In this document: in pieces, positions 33,874-43,405 of the stretch
Layout of the letters: every line of letters begins with the position of its first letter
Position numbering within the stretch: the first letter of the stretch is position 1
Source of the DNA: JBBDIP01 sp050260675
GTDB lineage: Bacteria > Bacillota > Sulfobacillia > Fermentithermobacillales > Fermentithermobacillaceae
Assembly: GCA_050260675.1 (NCBI GenBank)
Contig: JBLNCN010000010.1
Location: 282,116 to 346,115, forward strand
Direction: 5' to 3'
Length of the DNA: 64,000 bases
Position numbers and translations under genes: made by a program
The notes under the pieces: model-generated
What the model saw: only the letters and a program-made list of their open reading frames with translations
Databases searched by the model: none
Told to the model about the DNA's origin: nothing

Positions 33874-34880
33874 AAGAACTCACGGCCTTCGCCGGAGTGG
33901 CGGGGAATGAAAAAGAAGTCCGCGACGCTATCATGAAGGAACTCGCCTCCATGGGCGTCAGCTTCGAGACCGACGTCATGGGGAACGTGATCGCCAAGAA
34001 GGGCGATAAGGGTCCAAAGGTACTCATAGACGCCCACATGGACGAAGTCGGCCTCATGGTCGTGTACATTGAGAAGAACGGGTTCCTGCGGTTTACGACC
34101 ATCGGCGTGCCGGCCGCGGTGCTCGTCTCCAAGAGGGTCCTTATAGGTAAGGACAAGGTCCCGGGCGTGATCGGCGCAAAGGCCATCCACCTCCAGGAAC
34201 CCAAGGAGCGGGAGACGGTCATCCCGGTCAACCAGCTGTTCATAGACATCGGCGCCAAGTCGGCTGAAGAAGCAGGCAAGAAGGTGAAGGTCGGCGACTA
34301 CGCGGTGTTCGACACCGAGTTCGAGGAGCTCTCTCCCGGCATCTATAAGGCCAAGGCCTTTGATGACCGCGCCGGTTGCGCCATCCTGCTGGAGGCGCTG
34401 AAGCAGGACTGGAAGGAAATCCAGCTGTACGCTGTGTTCTCGACTCAGGAAGAAGTCGGCCTGCGAGGCGCCCGTATCGCCGCCTATCGGGTTGCTCCCG
34501 ACCTCGGCATCGCGCTGGAAGGGACCGTATGCGCTGACATCCCCTTGGCCGGCAAGGACTCCTACGCTACCAAACTGGGCGGAGGCGCCGTGATCTCTGT
34601 TATGGACAGAGGGTCGATCCCCACGAGGTCCATTGTGGATCAGCTGGTCAAGCTGGCTACGGAGAACGCGATCCCGTTCCAGTTCAGAGAAGCGACTTCC
34701 GGCGGCAACGACGCCGGCGCCATACAAGGGGCGCAGGCGGGAGCCCCGGTTGCGTCAATATCAGTCCCGTGCCGCTACATCCACACGCCCTTCGCGGTCA
34801 TGTCGAAATCAGACTTCGATGCCGCGAAAGACCTGCTAATCGCATTTCTGAGGAGCGTTGAAGGAGGTTTTCGACCGTGA
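33864..34880 (+). CDS. M42-family aminopeptidase, copy 2
   Basis: 338 residues; the start overlaps copy 1 by 10 bases with AAGGAGCTGAC upstream. Motifs: IDAHMDEVGLM, AFDDRAGCAI, TQEEVGLRGAR and RYIHTPFAVM. RPD-type copies of this family differ in the amino acid removed (Glu/Asp, Leu, Lys), so three copies may widen the peptide range; mixed TET particles are known in archaea. Specificity here cannot be read. Confidence 0.9.
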   Translation: MELKELTAFAGVAGNEKEVRDAIMKELASMGVSFETDVMGNVIAKKGDKGPKVLIDAHMDEVGLMVVYIEKNGFLRFTTIGVPAAVLVSKRVLIGKDKVPGVIGAKAIHLQEPKERETVIPVNQLFIDIGAKSAEEAGKKVKVGDYAVFDTEFEELSPGIYKAKAFDDRAGCAILLEALKQDWKEIQLYAVFSTQEEVGLRGARIAAYRVAPDLGIALEGTVCADIPLAGKDSYATKLGGGAVISVMDRGSIPTRSIVDQLVKLATENAIPFQFREATSGGNDAGAIQGAQAGAPVASISVPCRYIHTPFAVMSKSDFDAAKDLLIAFLRSVEGGFRP

Positions 34881-35863
34881 AGGACCTTATCAAGAAAGTA
34901 ACTGAGGCGTTCGGCCCGTCCGGAGCCGAGGATTCCGTTCGCGAGGTCTTGAGGAAGGAAGTCGAGCCTTACGTCGATGAGGTGAGGGTGGACGCCCTCG
35001 GCAACCTCATTGCCCACAGGAAAGGGAGCGGCAAGAAGGTCATCCTCGACGGCCACATGGACGAGATCGGGCTCATGGTGACCCACGTAGACGATAACGG
35101 GTTCTTGCGTTTCGGCACCATAGGCGGGGTTAACCCCTTCGTCGCTCTTGGACAGAGGGTGTACTTTGCCAACGGGACGTTTGGCGTTGTCGGCATGGAG
35201 CGTGTGGACGATCCCAAGGAAATGAAGCACGAGAAGCTGTTCATCGATATAGGAGCGACTGACAAGAAGTCTGCCGAAGTCAAGGTCCGCGTCGGCGACA
35301 GCTGCGCCTTCTACCAGCCCTTCCTGGACCTTGGCGACAGGGTTGTGGCCAAAGCGATGGACGACAGGATCGCCTGCGCCATCATCATCGAGGCCCTAAA
35401 GGGACTGAAGTCGGACCTCGACATCTATGCCGTCTTCGCGACTCAGGAAGAGGTTGGACTGCGCGGAGCCCGGGCCGCGGCGTTCGGCATCGAGCCGGAC
35501 GTGGGGATCGCTTTGGACGTGACCCGCACCGGTGATACTCCCAAGTCCATCACCATGGACGTGGCCCTGGGCAAGGGCGCGGCCATCAAGGTCAAGGACT
35601 CGAGCCTCATCTGCCACCCGCCCTTGCGCAACTACATGGTCAAGGTGGCCCAAGAGAAGGGTATCAAGTACCAGCTGGAGGTGCTCGAAGCCGGCGGGAC
35701 CGACTCCGGTGCTATCCAGATGACCAAGGCCGGCATCCCCGCAGGAGTCATCTCGATACCCTGCCGCTATATCCATACGCCATGCGAGATGGTGGACATG
35801 GGCGATGTGCAGGCGTGCGTGGCTCTGGTGAAGGCGCTCTGCGAGAGCAAGCTTGAATTCTAG
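34877..35863 (+). CDS. M42-family aminopeptidase, copy 3
   Basis: 328 residues from a GTG overlapping the copy-2 stop (GTGA), with GGAGGTTTTCGACC ahead. Motifs: LDGHMDEIGLM, AMDDRIACAI, TQEEVGLRGAR and RYIHTPCEMVD. LEAGGTDSGAIQ carries the metal-adjacent Asp. Closer in motif to copy 2 than to copy 1. Followed by the TldD/TldE peptidase pair on the same strand, making a five-gene proteolysis block. Confidence 0.9.
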   Translation: MKDLIKKVTEAFGPSGAEDSVREVLRKEVEPYVDEVRVDALGNLIAHRKGSGKKVILDGHMDEIGLMVTHVDDNGFLRFGTIGGVNPFVALGQRVYFANGTFGVVGMERVDDPKEMKHEKLFIDIGATDKKSAEVKVRVGDSCAFYQPFLDLGDRVVAKAMDDRIACAIIIEALKGLKSDLDIYAVFATQEEVGLRGARAAAFGIEPDVGIALDVTRTGDTPKSITMDVALGKGAAIKVKDSSLICHPPLRNYMVKVAQEKGIKYQLEVLEAGGTDSGAIQMTKAGIPAGVISIPCRYIHTPCEMVDMGDVQACVALVKALCESKLEF

Positions 35864-35895
35864 ATTCGTTCTCCCGAGCGGAAGGAGGAGCCAAT

Positions 35896-37323
35896 TTGCT
35901 GGTCGCGCTTGAGAGGATCCTGGGGCTCTCACAGAAACTGGGCGCGGAGTACGCCGATGTCCGCTATGTCTCCGTGACCCAGGAACCGGTCACTCTGGCC
36001 AGCGACGGATCGCCTCAGATGTCGGTGCAAAGGAGCGCCGGCCTGGGATTGCGCGTGCTGGTCGACGGGGCGTGGGGCTTTTGCGCCACTCCATATCTGG
36101 ACCCGCGGAGCCTCGAGAAGACAGCTGACGAGGCCGTCAGGATCGCCTCCGCTTCCGCCACGTTCAAGGAGGGGGACGGCGTCGGGCTGTCCCCCCTGGA
36201 ACCCATAAGGGCACGGTGGCAGACCCCGCACAAAACCGACCCCCTCACGGTAAAGCTTGAGGACAAAATCGCGTTCCTGACCCAGGTTGTGGAGAGAGCC
36301 AGGAAGGTGCCTGGAGTCAGCCACGCGACCGCTTCCATATTGAGCCACAGGGAAGACAAGGAGTTCATGTCCACCGATGGCCGCCAGATCGAGCAGGTGC
36401 AGATCCACACCGGGGCCTCGGTCCGAGTAACGGCCAGGGGAGGGGACGTGCAGACCAGGTCGTTTTCGGACTACGCCGACGGCGGGTATGAGTTTGTACA
36501 GTCTCTCGATCTGGAGGAGAAAGCCGAGACCCTCGGCAAGGAGGCGGTGGCCCTCCTGAAGGCCCCGTCCTGTCCGCCCTCGGTCACCGACGTCATAATG
36601 GGCGGTTCAATGGTCGCCCTGCAGATCCACGAGTCCTGCGGCCATCCTGTGGAGTTGGACCGGGTTGTGGGACAGGAGGCCACCTTCGCGGGCACTTCCT
36701 TCCTAACCCCGGACAAAAAAGGCACCTTCAGGTACGGGTCTCCCCAGGTACACATGGTTGCAGACGCAACCGCGCGAGGCGGCCTGGGGTCCTTCGGCTT
36801 CGACGATGAGGGAGTAGAGGCCCAGCGCACCGACCTCATAGTCGACGGCGTCTTCAAGGACTACCTCACGTCTCGAGAGCTGGCCCCTATGTTCGGCCAG
36901 GAGTCCAACGGGACCATGAGGGCAGTGGGATGGCAGAACATCCCGCTGATACGAATGACCAATATCAACCTGGAGCCCGGAGACTGGACTCTGGATGAGA
37001 TGATAAGGGACACCAAGGAAGGCATATACGTGGAGGAGCCCAAGAGCTGGAGCCTTGACGACAAGCGTCTCAACTTCCACTTCGGCCAGGAGATCGCCTA
37101 CGAGGTGAAGGACGGAAGCCTCGGGAAAATGCTGAAGAACCCGGCCTACACCGGGAATACGCCGGACTTCTGGAACTCCTGTGACGCCGTGGCCAACAGG
37201 GACTTCTGGCACATCTGGGGCACACCCGGCTGCGCTAAGGGCGAGCCGGTGCAAGTGGTGCATGTGGGACATGGAGCGGCGCCGGCCAGGTTCCGCAAGG
37301 TGAAGGTAGGTGTGGGCCATTGA
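35896..37323 (+). CDS. tldD: TldD metalloprotease subunit
   Basis: 475 residues from a TTG with GGAAGGAGGAGCC ahead. The HExxxH zinc motif is in IHESCGHPVELDRV; the third ligand Cys is expected in the C-terminal GCAKGEP region. TldD pairs with TldE to unfold and cut short peptides, in some species maturing microcins or degrading toxins. The stop overlaps the next gene (TTGA). Confidence 0.93.
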   Translation: MLVALERILGLSQKLGAEYADVRYVSVTQEPVTLASDGSPQMSVQRSAGLGLRVLVDGAWGFCATPYLDPRSLEKTADEAVRIASASATFKEGDGVGLSPLEPIRARWQTPHKTDPLTVKLEDKIAFLTQVVERARKVPGVSHATASILSHREDKEFMSTDGRQIEQVQIHTGASVRVTARGGDVQTRSFSDYADGGYEFVQSLDLEEKAETLGKEAVALLKAPSCPPSVTDVIMGGSMVALQIHESCGHPVELDRVVGQEATFAGTSFLTPDKKGTFRYGSPQVHMVADATARGGLGSFGFDDEGVEAQRTDLIVDGVFKDYLTSRELAPMFGQESNGTMRAVGWQNIPLIRMTNINLEPGDWTLDEMIRDTKEGIYVEEPKSWSLDDKRLNFHFGQEIAYEVKDGSLGKMLKNPAYTGNTPDFWNSCDAVANRDFWHIWGTPGCAKGEPVQVVHVGHGAAPARFRKVKVGVGH

Positions 37324-38669
37324 CCGGAAAAGACGACGCCATGAAGGTACTTGAGAAGGTCATATCCTACGCCAAGAATCTCGAGGTATCGGTTGTCCTA
37401 AGGGCCGAGGATCTGTCACTCACAAGGTACTACCAGAACCACATCCACCAAAACCTCCGCCGCCACAATCAAACGCTGACCGTGCGAGTGGTGAAGGGAA
37501 AGAAGTGGGGCGTGGCGTCGACGAACCTCCTGGACGACGGCTCGCTTCGATGGGCTGTCCAGGCCGCCTTCGAGAACATGGACGCATCTCGCGATGACCA
37601 AGGCTTCCCCGGGATGCCCAAACCCGAGCTTCTGAGGGACCTCCAGACCTACGTTCCCTCAACCGCCAACCTGAAACCCAAGGACCGCGCCGAAGCGTGC
37701 GGCGTCGTCATTTCGCTGGCTAAGGCGAAGGGACTCCAGGCCGCGGGCACGTATTCGACGGCCGTAAACGAAGTGGCGGTTGCCAATACAGCGGGCGTGA
37801 GAGCATACAACGTTTCGACCGAGGGTTTCTTCCGCACCATCGTCGAGTCCGGCCAGAACACCGGCTACGCAGACAGGCTGGTTAGAGATGTCCGGGAGAT
37901 CGACTACCGCGCCGTCGCCAACGAAGCTTTGGCCAAGGCTACCATGTACCCGGAGGCCATAGACCTTCCTCCAGGCCGCTACGACACCATTTTCGAGGAG
38001 TATGCCCTTGCGGACCTGGTGCGCTTCCTGGGCACCATCGCTTTTGGCGCAGAGTCGAAGCAGCAAGGACGCAGTTTCATGGCCGACCGGATCGGTCAGA
38101 AGGTCATGGGGGACAACATCACCATCTGGGACGACGGGCTGGATACACGCGGTTTGGCAATGCCCTTTGACTCCGAAGGCATGGCGAAGAAGAAAGTCGT
38201 GTTCATAGAAAGCGGCGTGGCGAAGGAATTCGTGTACGACACCAGGACGGCCGCCAAAGACGGCGTGAGATCGACCGGGCATAGTCCCTTTGCGGAGCGG
38301 ACCTTCCGAAGCGGACCGGCGCCCAGCAACATGTTTCTGGCAACAGGGGACTCAAGCAAGGACGCGATGCTCCGCTCGACAAAGCGGGGCCTCCTGGTTA
38401 CCAGGTTCCACTACACCCACTGCCCGGAGCCGATGCGGGTCGTGGCCACGGGGACAACCCGCGACGGGACGTTCCTGGTGGAGGACGGCCAGATAGTTGC
38501 AAGAGTGAAGAACCTGCGTTTCACCGAGTCCATGGTGGAGGCTTTCGGCAGGGTGGAGGCCATATCGAACGAGGCCCGGATTACCCGTGACTGGTGGAGC
38601 ACATTTAGTTCCGTGCTGCCTTGCATCAAGATCAAGGAGTTCGCGTTCACCGGAGCCACCAGCTACTGA
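37320..38669 (+). CDS. pmbA: TldE/PmbA subunit of the TldD-TldE protease
   Basis: 449 residues. TTG at 37320 overlaps the tldD stop and has AAGGTAGGTG 7 bases upstream; an ATG at 37341 is possible. It lacks an HExxxH motif, as expected for the non-catalytic partner. EYALADLVRFLGTIAFGAES and SKDAMLRSTKRGLLVTRFHY are PmbA-type features. It is followed by a 104-base convergent gap before the reverse-strand glycosyltransferase; that gap holds GC-rich imperfect hairpins without a T-run. Confidence 0.93.
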   Translation: MTGKDDAMKVLEKVISYAKNLEVSVVLRAEDLSLTRYYQNHIHQNLRRHNQTLTVRVVKGKKWGVASTNLLDDGSLRWAVQAAFENMDASRDDQGFPGMPKPELLRDLQTYVPSTANLKPKDRAEACGVVISLAKAKGLQAAGTYSTAVNEVAVANTAGVRAYNVSTEGFFRTIVESGQNTGYADRLVRDVREIDYRAVANEALAKATMYPEAIDLPPGRYDTIFEEYALADLVRFLGTIAFGAESKQQGRSFMADRIGQKVMGDNITIWDDGLDTRGLAMPFDSEGMAKKKVVFIESGVAKEFVYDTRTAAKDGVRSTGHSPFAERTFRSGPAPSNMFLATGDSSKDAMLRSTKRGLLVTRFHYTHCPEPMRVVATGTTRDGTFLVEDGQIVARVKNLRFTESMVEAFGRVEAISNEARITRDWWSTFSSVLPCIKIKEFAFTGATSY

Positions 38670-38773
38670 GTTGCCAGCGGCTCGCCCTCCGCGAATCTGT
38701 GGCGCGTCGCTCCGCGGCGCGCTACTAAGCTTCGCTTCGGGCTGGAACCGCTGTCGACCCGGTGAGGCAATGT

Positions 38774-39910
38774 CTAAGAGCGCGGCTCCAACATTCTTAG
38801 ATAGACCTTCTCCACTTCAGCGGTGGTGGCCATGACCGAGTGATGCTGCCTTATGTACTGTAGGCCAAACCGGGCGGCTTCGATCCCCCGGCCTTCCAGG
38901 ACTGCCCGGATTTCCGCTGCCAGCCCCTCTGGCGCAATCGGTATTGGCGCGTCGCGGGACGTGAAGTTTACTGCTTCCAGGGCCGGAGCCTTGTCCTCAG
39001 TGACCAGCCCGTAGTCGCCGGAAGGGCCTGCTATGATCGCGGGCTTTCCGCACGCCATGCCTTCCATGGCCACCCTCGACATGCCGATTACGACGTCGCT
39101 CACCTGATAGAAGGGCGCCATGTCGCTGACGAACCCGAGGCACTGGACGAAATCGCTGCCGGCGCGACGATTTGCTTCATCAGCAGCCCGTTTCACTTGC
39201 TCCAAATACTCGCCATCGCCTGCGATGAGTATTCTCATCTCCGGATAGTCGCTGCGGAGCGAGAGAGCCGCCTCAACCGTGTCGCAGGCCACCTTGCCCA
39301 GCGGCTTGGTCATCCGTGAAGCGTACGCTATCACCGGGGCGTTTTCCGGAATGCCGAAGGCCCTCCTGGCTTCTGCGGCCTCGAAGCCGGACAAGGGGCG
39401 GAACTCGTCGCAGTCTATGCCGTTTACGACCACCGTGATCTTGCCCGGATCAAACCCGAATTGCCGCGTTACATAATCCTTGATGTCGGGACTCACCGCT
39501 ATTGTCCAGTCGCCTGCGCGAGTCACGAGGTTCCACGGAAAGCCCGAGACGAAAGTCCAGTGGTAGGTGGTAACCAGGGGGAAACTCGCTTGCTTCTGCA
39601 ACCTGGTGGCGATCCAGGCGGGGATGCGGGCGTGGGCGTGCACGATATCGAAGCGGCGGGACTCCAGGATATCCCGCAGCATGCGGTGTGCTCGGAGCAT
39701 CTCAACCGGATTCCTGGAAGCTAGGGGCACTTTGTGGTGGACGATTCCCGCCGCCTCAAGGTCCTTTACCCTTCTCCCGCCGCTTGACGCCACTTCAACG
39801 TCCCATCCCATCTTCGCGAGCGAGCGGGAAAGGCTTACCACATGGGTCTCAGCGCCACCCACGTCAAGCCCCATGGCAAGTTCAAGAACCGCGAGTCTCT
39901 TGTGTGTCAC
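38774..39910 (-). CDS. Family-4 glycosyltransferase
   Basis: 378 residues from a GTG. GT-B features: GLDVGGAETHVVSLSRSLA at the N-terminus, DIVHAHARIPAW, VVVNGIDCDEFRP, and the donor-site EX7E-like region EGMACGKPAIIAG. It transfers an activated sugar, most likely to a lipid or cell-surface polysaccharide. It diverges from a polysaccharide deacetylase gene across 134 bases, and both fit envelope work. Confidence 0.88.
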   Translation of the reverse strand: MTHKRLAVLELAMGLDVGGAETHVVSLSRSLAKMGWDVEVASSGGRRVKDLEAAGIVHHKVPLASRNPVEMLRAHRMLRDILESRRFDIVHAHARIPAWIATRLQKQASFPLVTTYHWTFVSGFPWNLVTRAGDWTIAVSPDIKDYVTRQFGFDPGKITVVVNGIDCDEFRPLSGFEAAEARRAFGIPENAPVIAYASRMTKPLGKVACDTVEAALSLRSDYPEMRILIAGDGEYLEQVKRAADEANRRAGSDFVQCLGFVSDMAPFYQVSDVVIGMSRVAMEGMACGKPAIIAGPSGDYGLVTEDKAPALEAVNFTSRDAPIPIAPEGLAAEIRAVLEGRGIEAARFGLQYIRQHHSVMATTAEVEKVYLRMLEPRS

Positions 39911-40044
39911 CGATCAAACGCCCCCTTGGCACGAAAGAGAGTTTTCGTAGGGAGACGTTCCATGTCCTTCTAGCGGATATCTTGTTGGCAGCGTTCACCG
40001 TAATAAGCCGTGCAGCGAAGACCAACACTAGACGGGGGTGCGCC

Positions 40045-40845
40045 ATGAAGAAGGGAAGCTCGCTCATATCCGGCGTCATACTGGTGATCCTTCTGGTCGT
40101 GCTGGCCTTGTTCAACGGCCCGGCGCGACAGCAGCGGGCAGTCCAGCCTTCCAAACTGGCAGGGGGCCCGGAGCGCGATGTCCGCAACATAGGTGAGCAG
40201 GATCTTGAAAGGCTGTATCCCGGCATAATCCTTAGGACGGGCAAGGACGTCGGGAAACTGGTGAGCCTCACCTTCGACGACGGCCCCGACGCGACCTACA
40301 CGCCTGCGGTGCTGGACGTGCTTAAGCAGAAAAACGTGAAGGCTACGTTCTTCCTCATAGGTAAGCGGGTTGAGGAAAACCCCGCGATAGCCAAGAGGAT
40401 CGCCGATGAAGGCCACCTCATCGGCAACCATACGTACAGCCACGCCAACCTGGACAAAGCCAGCCCCGAGGTAGAACAGGAGCTCTCCAAAGCCGAGGCC
40501 GCCTTCAAGCCCTTGGGGTTTTCGGGCAACGGCCTTTTCCGTCCCGCATATGGAGCTGCGAATCCGTCACTCGTAGAGCAGGTCTCGAACTTGGGATACA
40601 AGATCGCGATGTGGTCGGTGGACACCCTGGATTGGCGTGGCCTATCCGCCGCCGAGGTGCTCAGGAATGTGACTAACACCGTCACCCCCGGTGCCGTTAT
40701 CCTACAGCACAGCGCAGGCGGACCGGGGGAGGACTTGTCGGGATCGGTTGCGGCGATACCGCAGATAATCGACCAGCTTCAGGCCCAGGGATACCGCTTC
40801 GTCAGGATGGACGAAATGTTCCCGCTGGACCGGCCAAATCCCTAG
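40045..40845 (+). CDS. Membrane-anchored polysaccharide deacetylase
   Basis: 266 residues from the ATG at 40045 (GGGGGTGCGCC ahead). Residues 5-24 are one hydrophobic anchor (SLISGVILVILLVVLALF). The NodB domain has TFDDGPDATYT (metal Asp pair), HTYSHANL (metal His pair), RPAYGAAN and WSVDTLDWRG. It probably removes acetyl groups from peptidoglycan or another N-acetylated wall sugar outside the membrane. Its end is 8 bases from the stop of the convergent amidase gene. Confidence 0.9.
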   Translation: MKKGSSLISGVILVILLVVLALFNGPARQQRAVQPSKLAGGPERDVRNIGEQDLERLYPGIILRTGKDVGKLVSLTFDDGPDATYTPAVLDVLKQKNVKATFFLIGKRVEENPAIAKRIADEGHLIGNHTYSHANLDKASPEVEQELSKAEAAFKPLGFSGNGLFRPAYGAANPSLVEQVSNLGYKIAMWSVDTLDWRGLSAAEVLRNVTNTVTPGAVILQHSAGGPGEDLSGSVAAIPQIIDQLQAQGYRFVRMDEMFPLDRPNP

Positions 40846-40853
40846 CGGAGGCT

Positions 40854-43031
40854 TCAGTTGCCCGGCGCGAAGTACCTTTCCACCGCCTTCAGGATCCCGG
40901 ACGCGGCCTTATCCCAAGTAGCAGCTTTACGCAGGTAGCCTTCCTCCCGCGGGTTGGATATGAACATGGTCTCAATCAGGACCGCGGGGCTTGAACTCTC
41001 CCTGACCACGTAGAGCTCCGATGCCTTCACCCCGTGACTCTGGGTGCCGATGGCTGCAGTGAGATCCGATAGCACCAGGTTGGCGAACCTGCGGGATTCC
41101 GCCGAATTCAGCGTACCGTCACAGACGTAGACAGCGGTGCCAGCGACGCGGCGGTCGGAGTTGTAGTCATTGTGGATCGAGATAAAGAGGTCCGCGCCGA
41201 TCGACCAAGCCGCCCGCCGGGCAAGCGATCCCCCGTACTCATGGGGGCGCGGCGTCCAGTCGCTGGGCGCCTCGCTGGGCGAGTACAAATCTGGCCTGGT
41301 CAATACCGCATCTGCCCCAGCCGCTTTCAGGAGGTCAACAAGCCTCCGGGCGATCTCCCAGTTGACGTTCCTCTCGGACAGACCCGTCGGGCCTATGGCG
41401 CCGGGATCATCGGTCTCATGACCGGGATCCACGACGATGCGCTTGCCCGACAGTCCCGGCACTCCGAAGTGGGCCTCGATGCTGTTGCCCACTTTCTTGA
41501 GGAGATAGGGGGTATTTTGATCCGTCGTGAGGACCACGTCGGTGCTGACTGAACCCGATTGCACCGCCACGGATTTCACGACCTGGCCCTGAGCTTCTAT
41601 GCCGGACCCGGTATATGAAGCGCCGGGCAGCGATAGCCGTACCGAGTTGCCGTCGCGGATAACTGAAGGCACCGCGTAACCCACCGTGCTGATGGTCAGG
41701 ATGTCGCCGGCGCCATTGGGTCTCAGGTCGACCGAGGTGACCGAGGGTCGAAACTCCAGCACAACCTTGCCTGAGACGTTGGTCTTCACCGAGTACGAGG
41801 CTTCACCTTGGTAGGACAGGGTGACGTCGCTGCCGGAAACTTTGAGCGTTCCAAACTCATAGGAGTTGACCGGCAGGCTCGCGCTGGCATTGAAGAATGA
41901 TGATGTGCTAACCAGGACTGACCTGCCGTCAGAAGATGGGATGACTACGGCGCTGTCGAAGGGGCCTGTCACTGTGAGGGTCCTGGCAGCTTCTCCCGCC
42001 TCGGCCGTCACCGCGAACTGACTTGCTCCGGCGTCCTTTATCCCGCCGGTGAGCCAGGAAGCTACCCAACCAGTTACGCCGTTGGGCGATACCGCCTTTA
42101 TCCAGTCCCCCTGCTTTTCTATCACTCGGAGGAGATCGCCTTTTTGCAGCATCGCAATGACCGGATAGCTTATCCCCGCCCCGGCTCTAAAGTTAACGTT
42201 TGTGCGGGTCACGGTCACCGTGGGGTACTTGCCGATTGTCCAGGCCGAATCGGAAACGCTGAGGGATATTGAGGGGTCTTTGGACGCGGCCACGCGAGCT
42301 TCCGTCCCGTTAATCCAGCCTCTAGCGCCTCCTGTCAATTCAACCACCAGCCAGCCGTCGACGCAGTCGACTAGCTTGGCCGATTCTCCTCGATTCAGGC
42401 GGCCGACCGCCGTGGAGCCCCTGAGGGGGCTCTGGGTCACGCTGACGCGGTCTTTGGTCGGGTAGACAACCAAGTCACCCTCGTACGCAACAGGAGGAGG
42501 CGCGGCAGGCGAATCTAATTCCACTTGGAGCAGGACCAGACCTTCGGAGATCCATGCGGTTTCTCCGTTCGACAGGCTGACCCTTACCCACTCTCCCCTC
42601 TTGGCCTCCGCCGGGTAGACGTCTCCTTTCTGAGTCACGCCCTTCACGTCGAACTCGGTGCCCGGCCCGTGCCGCAGGTTAACGTCGGTGTGGGTGACTT
42701 TGGCCGTCACGCCGGCTGAACGCAGGTCGATGTCGATGAGCCAACCTGCGATCCACCCCTCCCGATTTTGAAACTGGATCTTGGCCCAGTTGTTCTGGAA
42801 ACCCAAGATGCTGAGCGACGTCCCCTGGGTGACCGTTCCCAGCACTTTCGAACTGGTGTTGGGCTGAGACCTCACATTGCACACGTCTCCCAGGACCGTG
42901 GCTCGAAAACCTTCGAATCCGGCCTTCACTGGTTGGGGCGCGGCCAAGGCTGTCTTTGCTGTGCTTCCTCCACTTGCGATGATCGCTGCTGCTATCGGTA
43001 CAATCAGTACTCTTCTGTAGGCGCGCCTCAA
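40854..43031 (-). CDS. Secreted N-acetylmuramoyl-L-alanine amidase with four SH3 domains
   Basis: 725 residues from a TTG. A signal peptide covers residues 1-30 (basic RRAYRRV, hydrophobic core, cut near ALA-AP). Four bacterial SH3 domains follow at about 42-100, 107-165, 185-245 and 268-330 (NVRSQP, NLRHGPG, SVTQSP, NFRAGAG), then an AMIN-like region at about 350-520 and the Amidase_3 domain from about 535: VVDPGHETDDPGAIG, SERNVNWEIA, SIHNDYN and IETMFISN carry the zinc and catalytic residues. It cuts the sugar-peptide bond of peptidoglycan during separation or turnover. Confidence 0.92.
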   Translation of the reverse strand: MRRAYRRVLIVPIAAAIIASGGSTAKTALAAPQPVKAGFEGFRATVLGDVCNVRSQPNTSSKVLGTVTQGTSLSILGFQNNWAKIQFQNREGWIAGWLIDIDLRSAGVTAKVTHTDVNLRHGPGTEFDVKGVTQKGDVYPAEAKRGEWVRVSLSNGETAWISEGLVLLQVELDSPAAPPPVAYEGDLVVYPTKDRVSVTQSPLRGSTAVGRLNRGESAKLVDCVDGWLVVELTGGARGWINGTEARVAASKDPSISLSVSDSAWTIGKYPTVTVTRTNVNFRAGAGISYPVIAMLQKGDLLRVIEKQGDWIKAVSPNGVTGWVASWLTGGIKDAGASQFAVTAEAGEAARTLTVTGPFDSAVVIPSSDGRSVLVSTSSFFNASASLPVNSYEFGTLKVSGSDVTLSYQGEASYSVKTNVSGKVVLEFRPSVTSVDLRPNGAGDILTISTVGYAVPSVIRDGNSVRLSLPGASYTGSGIEAQGQVVKSVAVQSGSVSTDVVLTTDQNTPYLLKKVGNSIEAHFGVPGLSGKRIVVDPGHETDDPGAIGPTGLSERNVNWEIARRLVDLLKAAGADAVLTRPDLYSPSEAPSDWTPRPHEYGGSLARRAAWSIGADLFISIHNDYNSDRRVAGTAVYVCDGTLNSAESRRFANLVLSDLTAAIGTQSHGVKASELYVVRESSSPAVLIETMFISNPREEGYLRKAATWDKAASGILKAVERYFAPGN

Positions 43032-43199
43032 ACCACTTCACCCCGGTTTCCCCTGCTCTGGCAGAAGGTTTCTATCTAATGGACGTGTTTCCTGCACATG
43101 TGTTCCTAACCAGCAGAAATCGACATTTCCGTTAACACATATATCGACAATCCTCGGAGGGTTTGTTCAGAAGCGGGGTGGGCCGTCTGCGTCCTGCGT

Positions 43200-43254
43200 C
43201 GCCTGACTGTTGGCTGATACTTGGCTGACTCGTGGCTGACTCCTGGCCGACGAA
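43200..43254. repeat. 11-bp tandem repeat, about 5 units
   Basis: Units such as TGGCTGATACT, TGGCTGACTCG, TGGCTGACTCC and TGGCCGACGAA follow one another from 43211, with a degenerate unit before them. Confidence 0.75.
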
Positions 43255-43323
43255 GAGCGGAGTGGCGGGAATTGCCCGCCACGATTTTGCCCTTTGGCGG
43301 GAAAAAACCATACGAGCTTCAAA

Positions 43324-43348
43324 ATGTGGCGGGCGAAACCCGCCACAT
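43324..43348 (-). terminator. Terminator of the iscR-iscS-iscU operon
   Basis: ATGTGGCGGG and its perfect complement enclose a 5-base loop; on the reverse strand the stem is followed by TTTTGAAG. It lies about 57 bases past the iscU stop. Confidence 0.7.
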
Positions 43349-43405
43349 CTCCGATCCGTTCCGGGAATCTCCCGCAACGCCTAGAAAGTGCCTAGGGTAG
43401 GATGG

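Larger units (their letters stand above)
43042..43405. other. Intergenic stretch with tandem repeat and paired hairpins
   Basis: No gene is evident in these 364 bases between the amidase start and the end of iscU. Present are an 11-bp tandem repeat (43200-43254) and two hairpins built on the same GTGGCGGG/CCCGCCAC arms (43262-43282 and 43324-43348). The amidase promoter should lie near 43040-43140, but I cannot pick it with confidence. Confidence 0.6.

Noticed and set aside
32737..35863. Assembly duplication of M42 genes
   Set aside because: The three proteins differ in most positions and have separate, overlapping start sites.
38670..38773. Terminator between pmbA and the glycosyltransferase
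   Set aside because: GC-rich imperfect stems are present, but there is no T-run in either direction.
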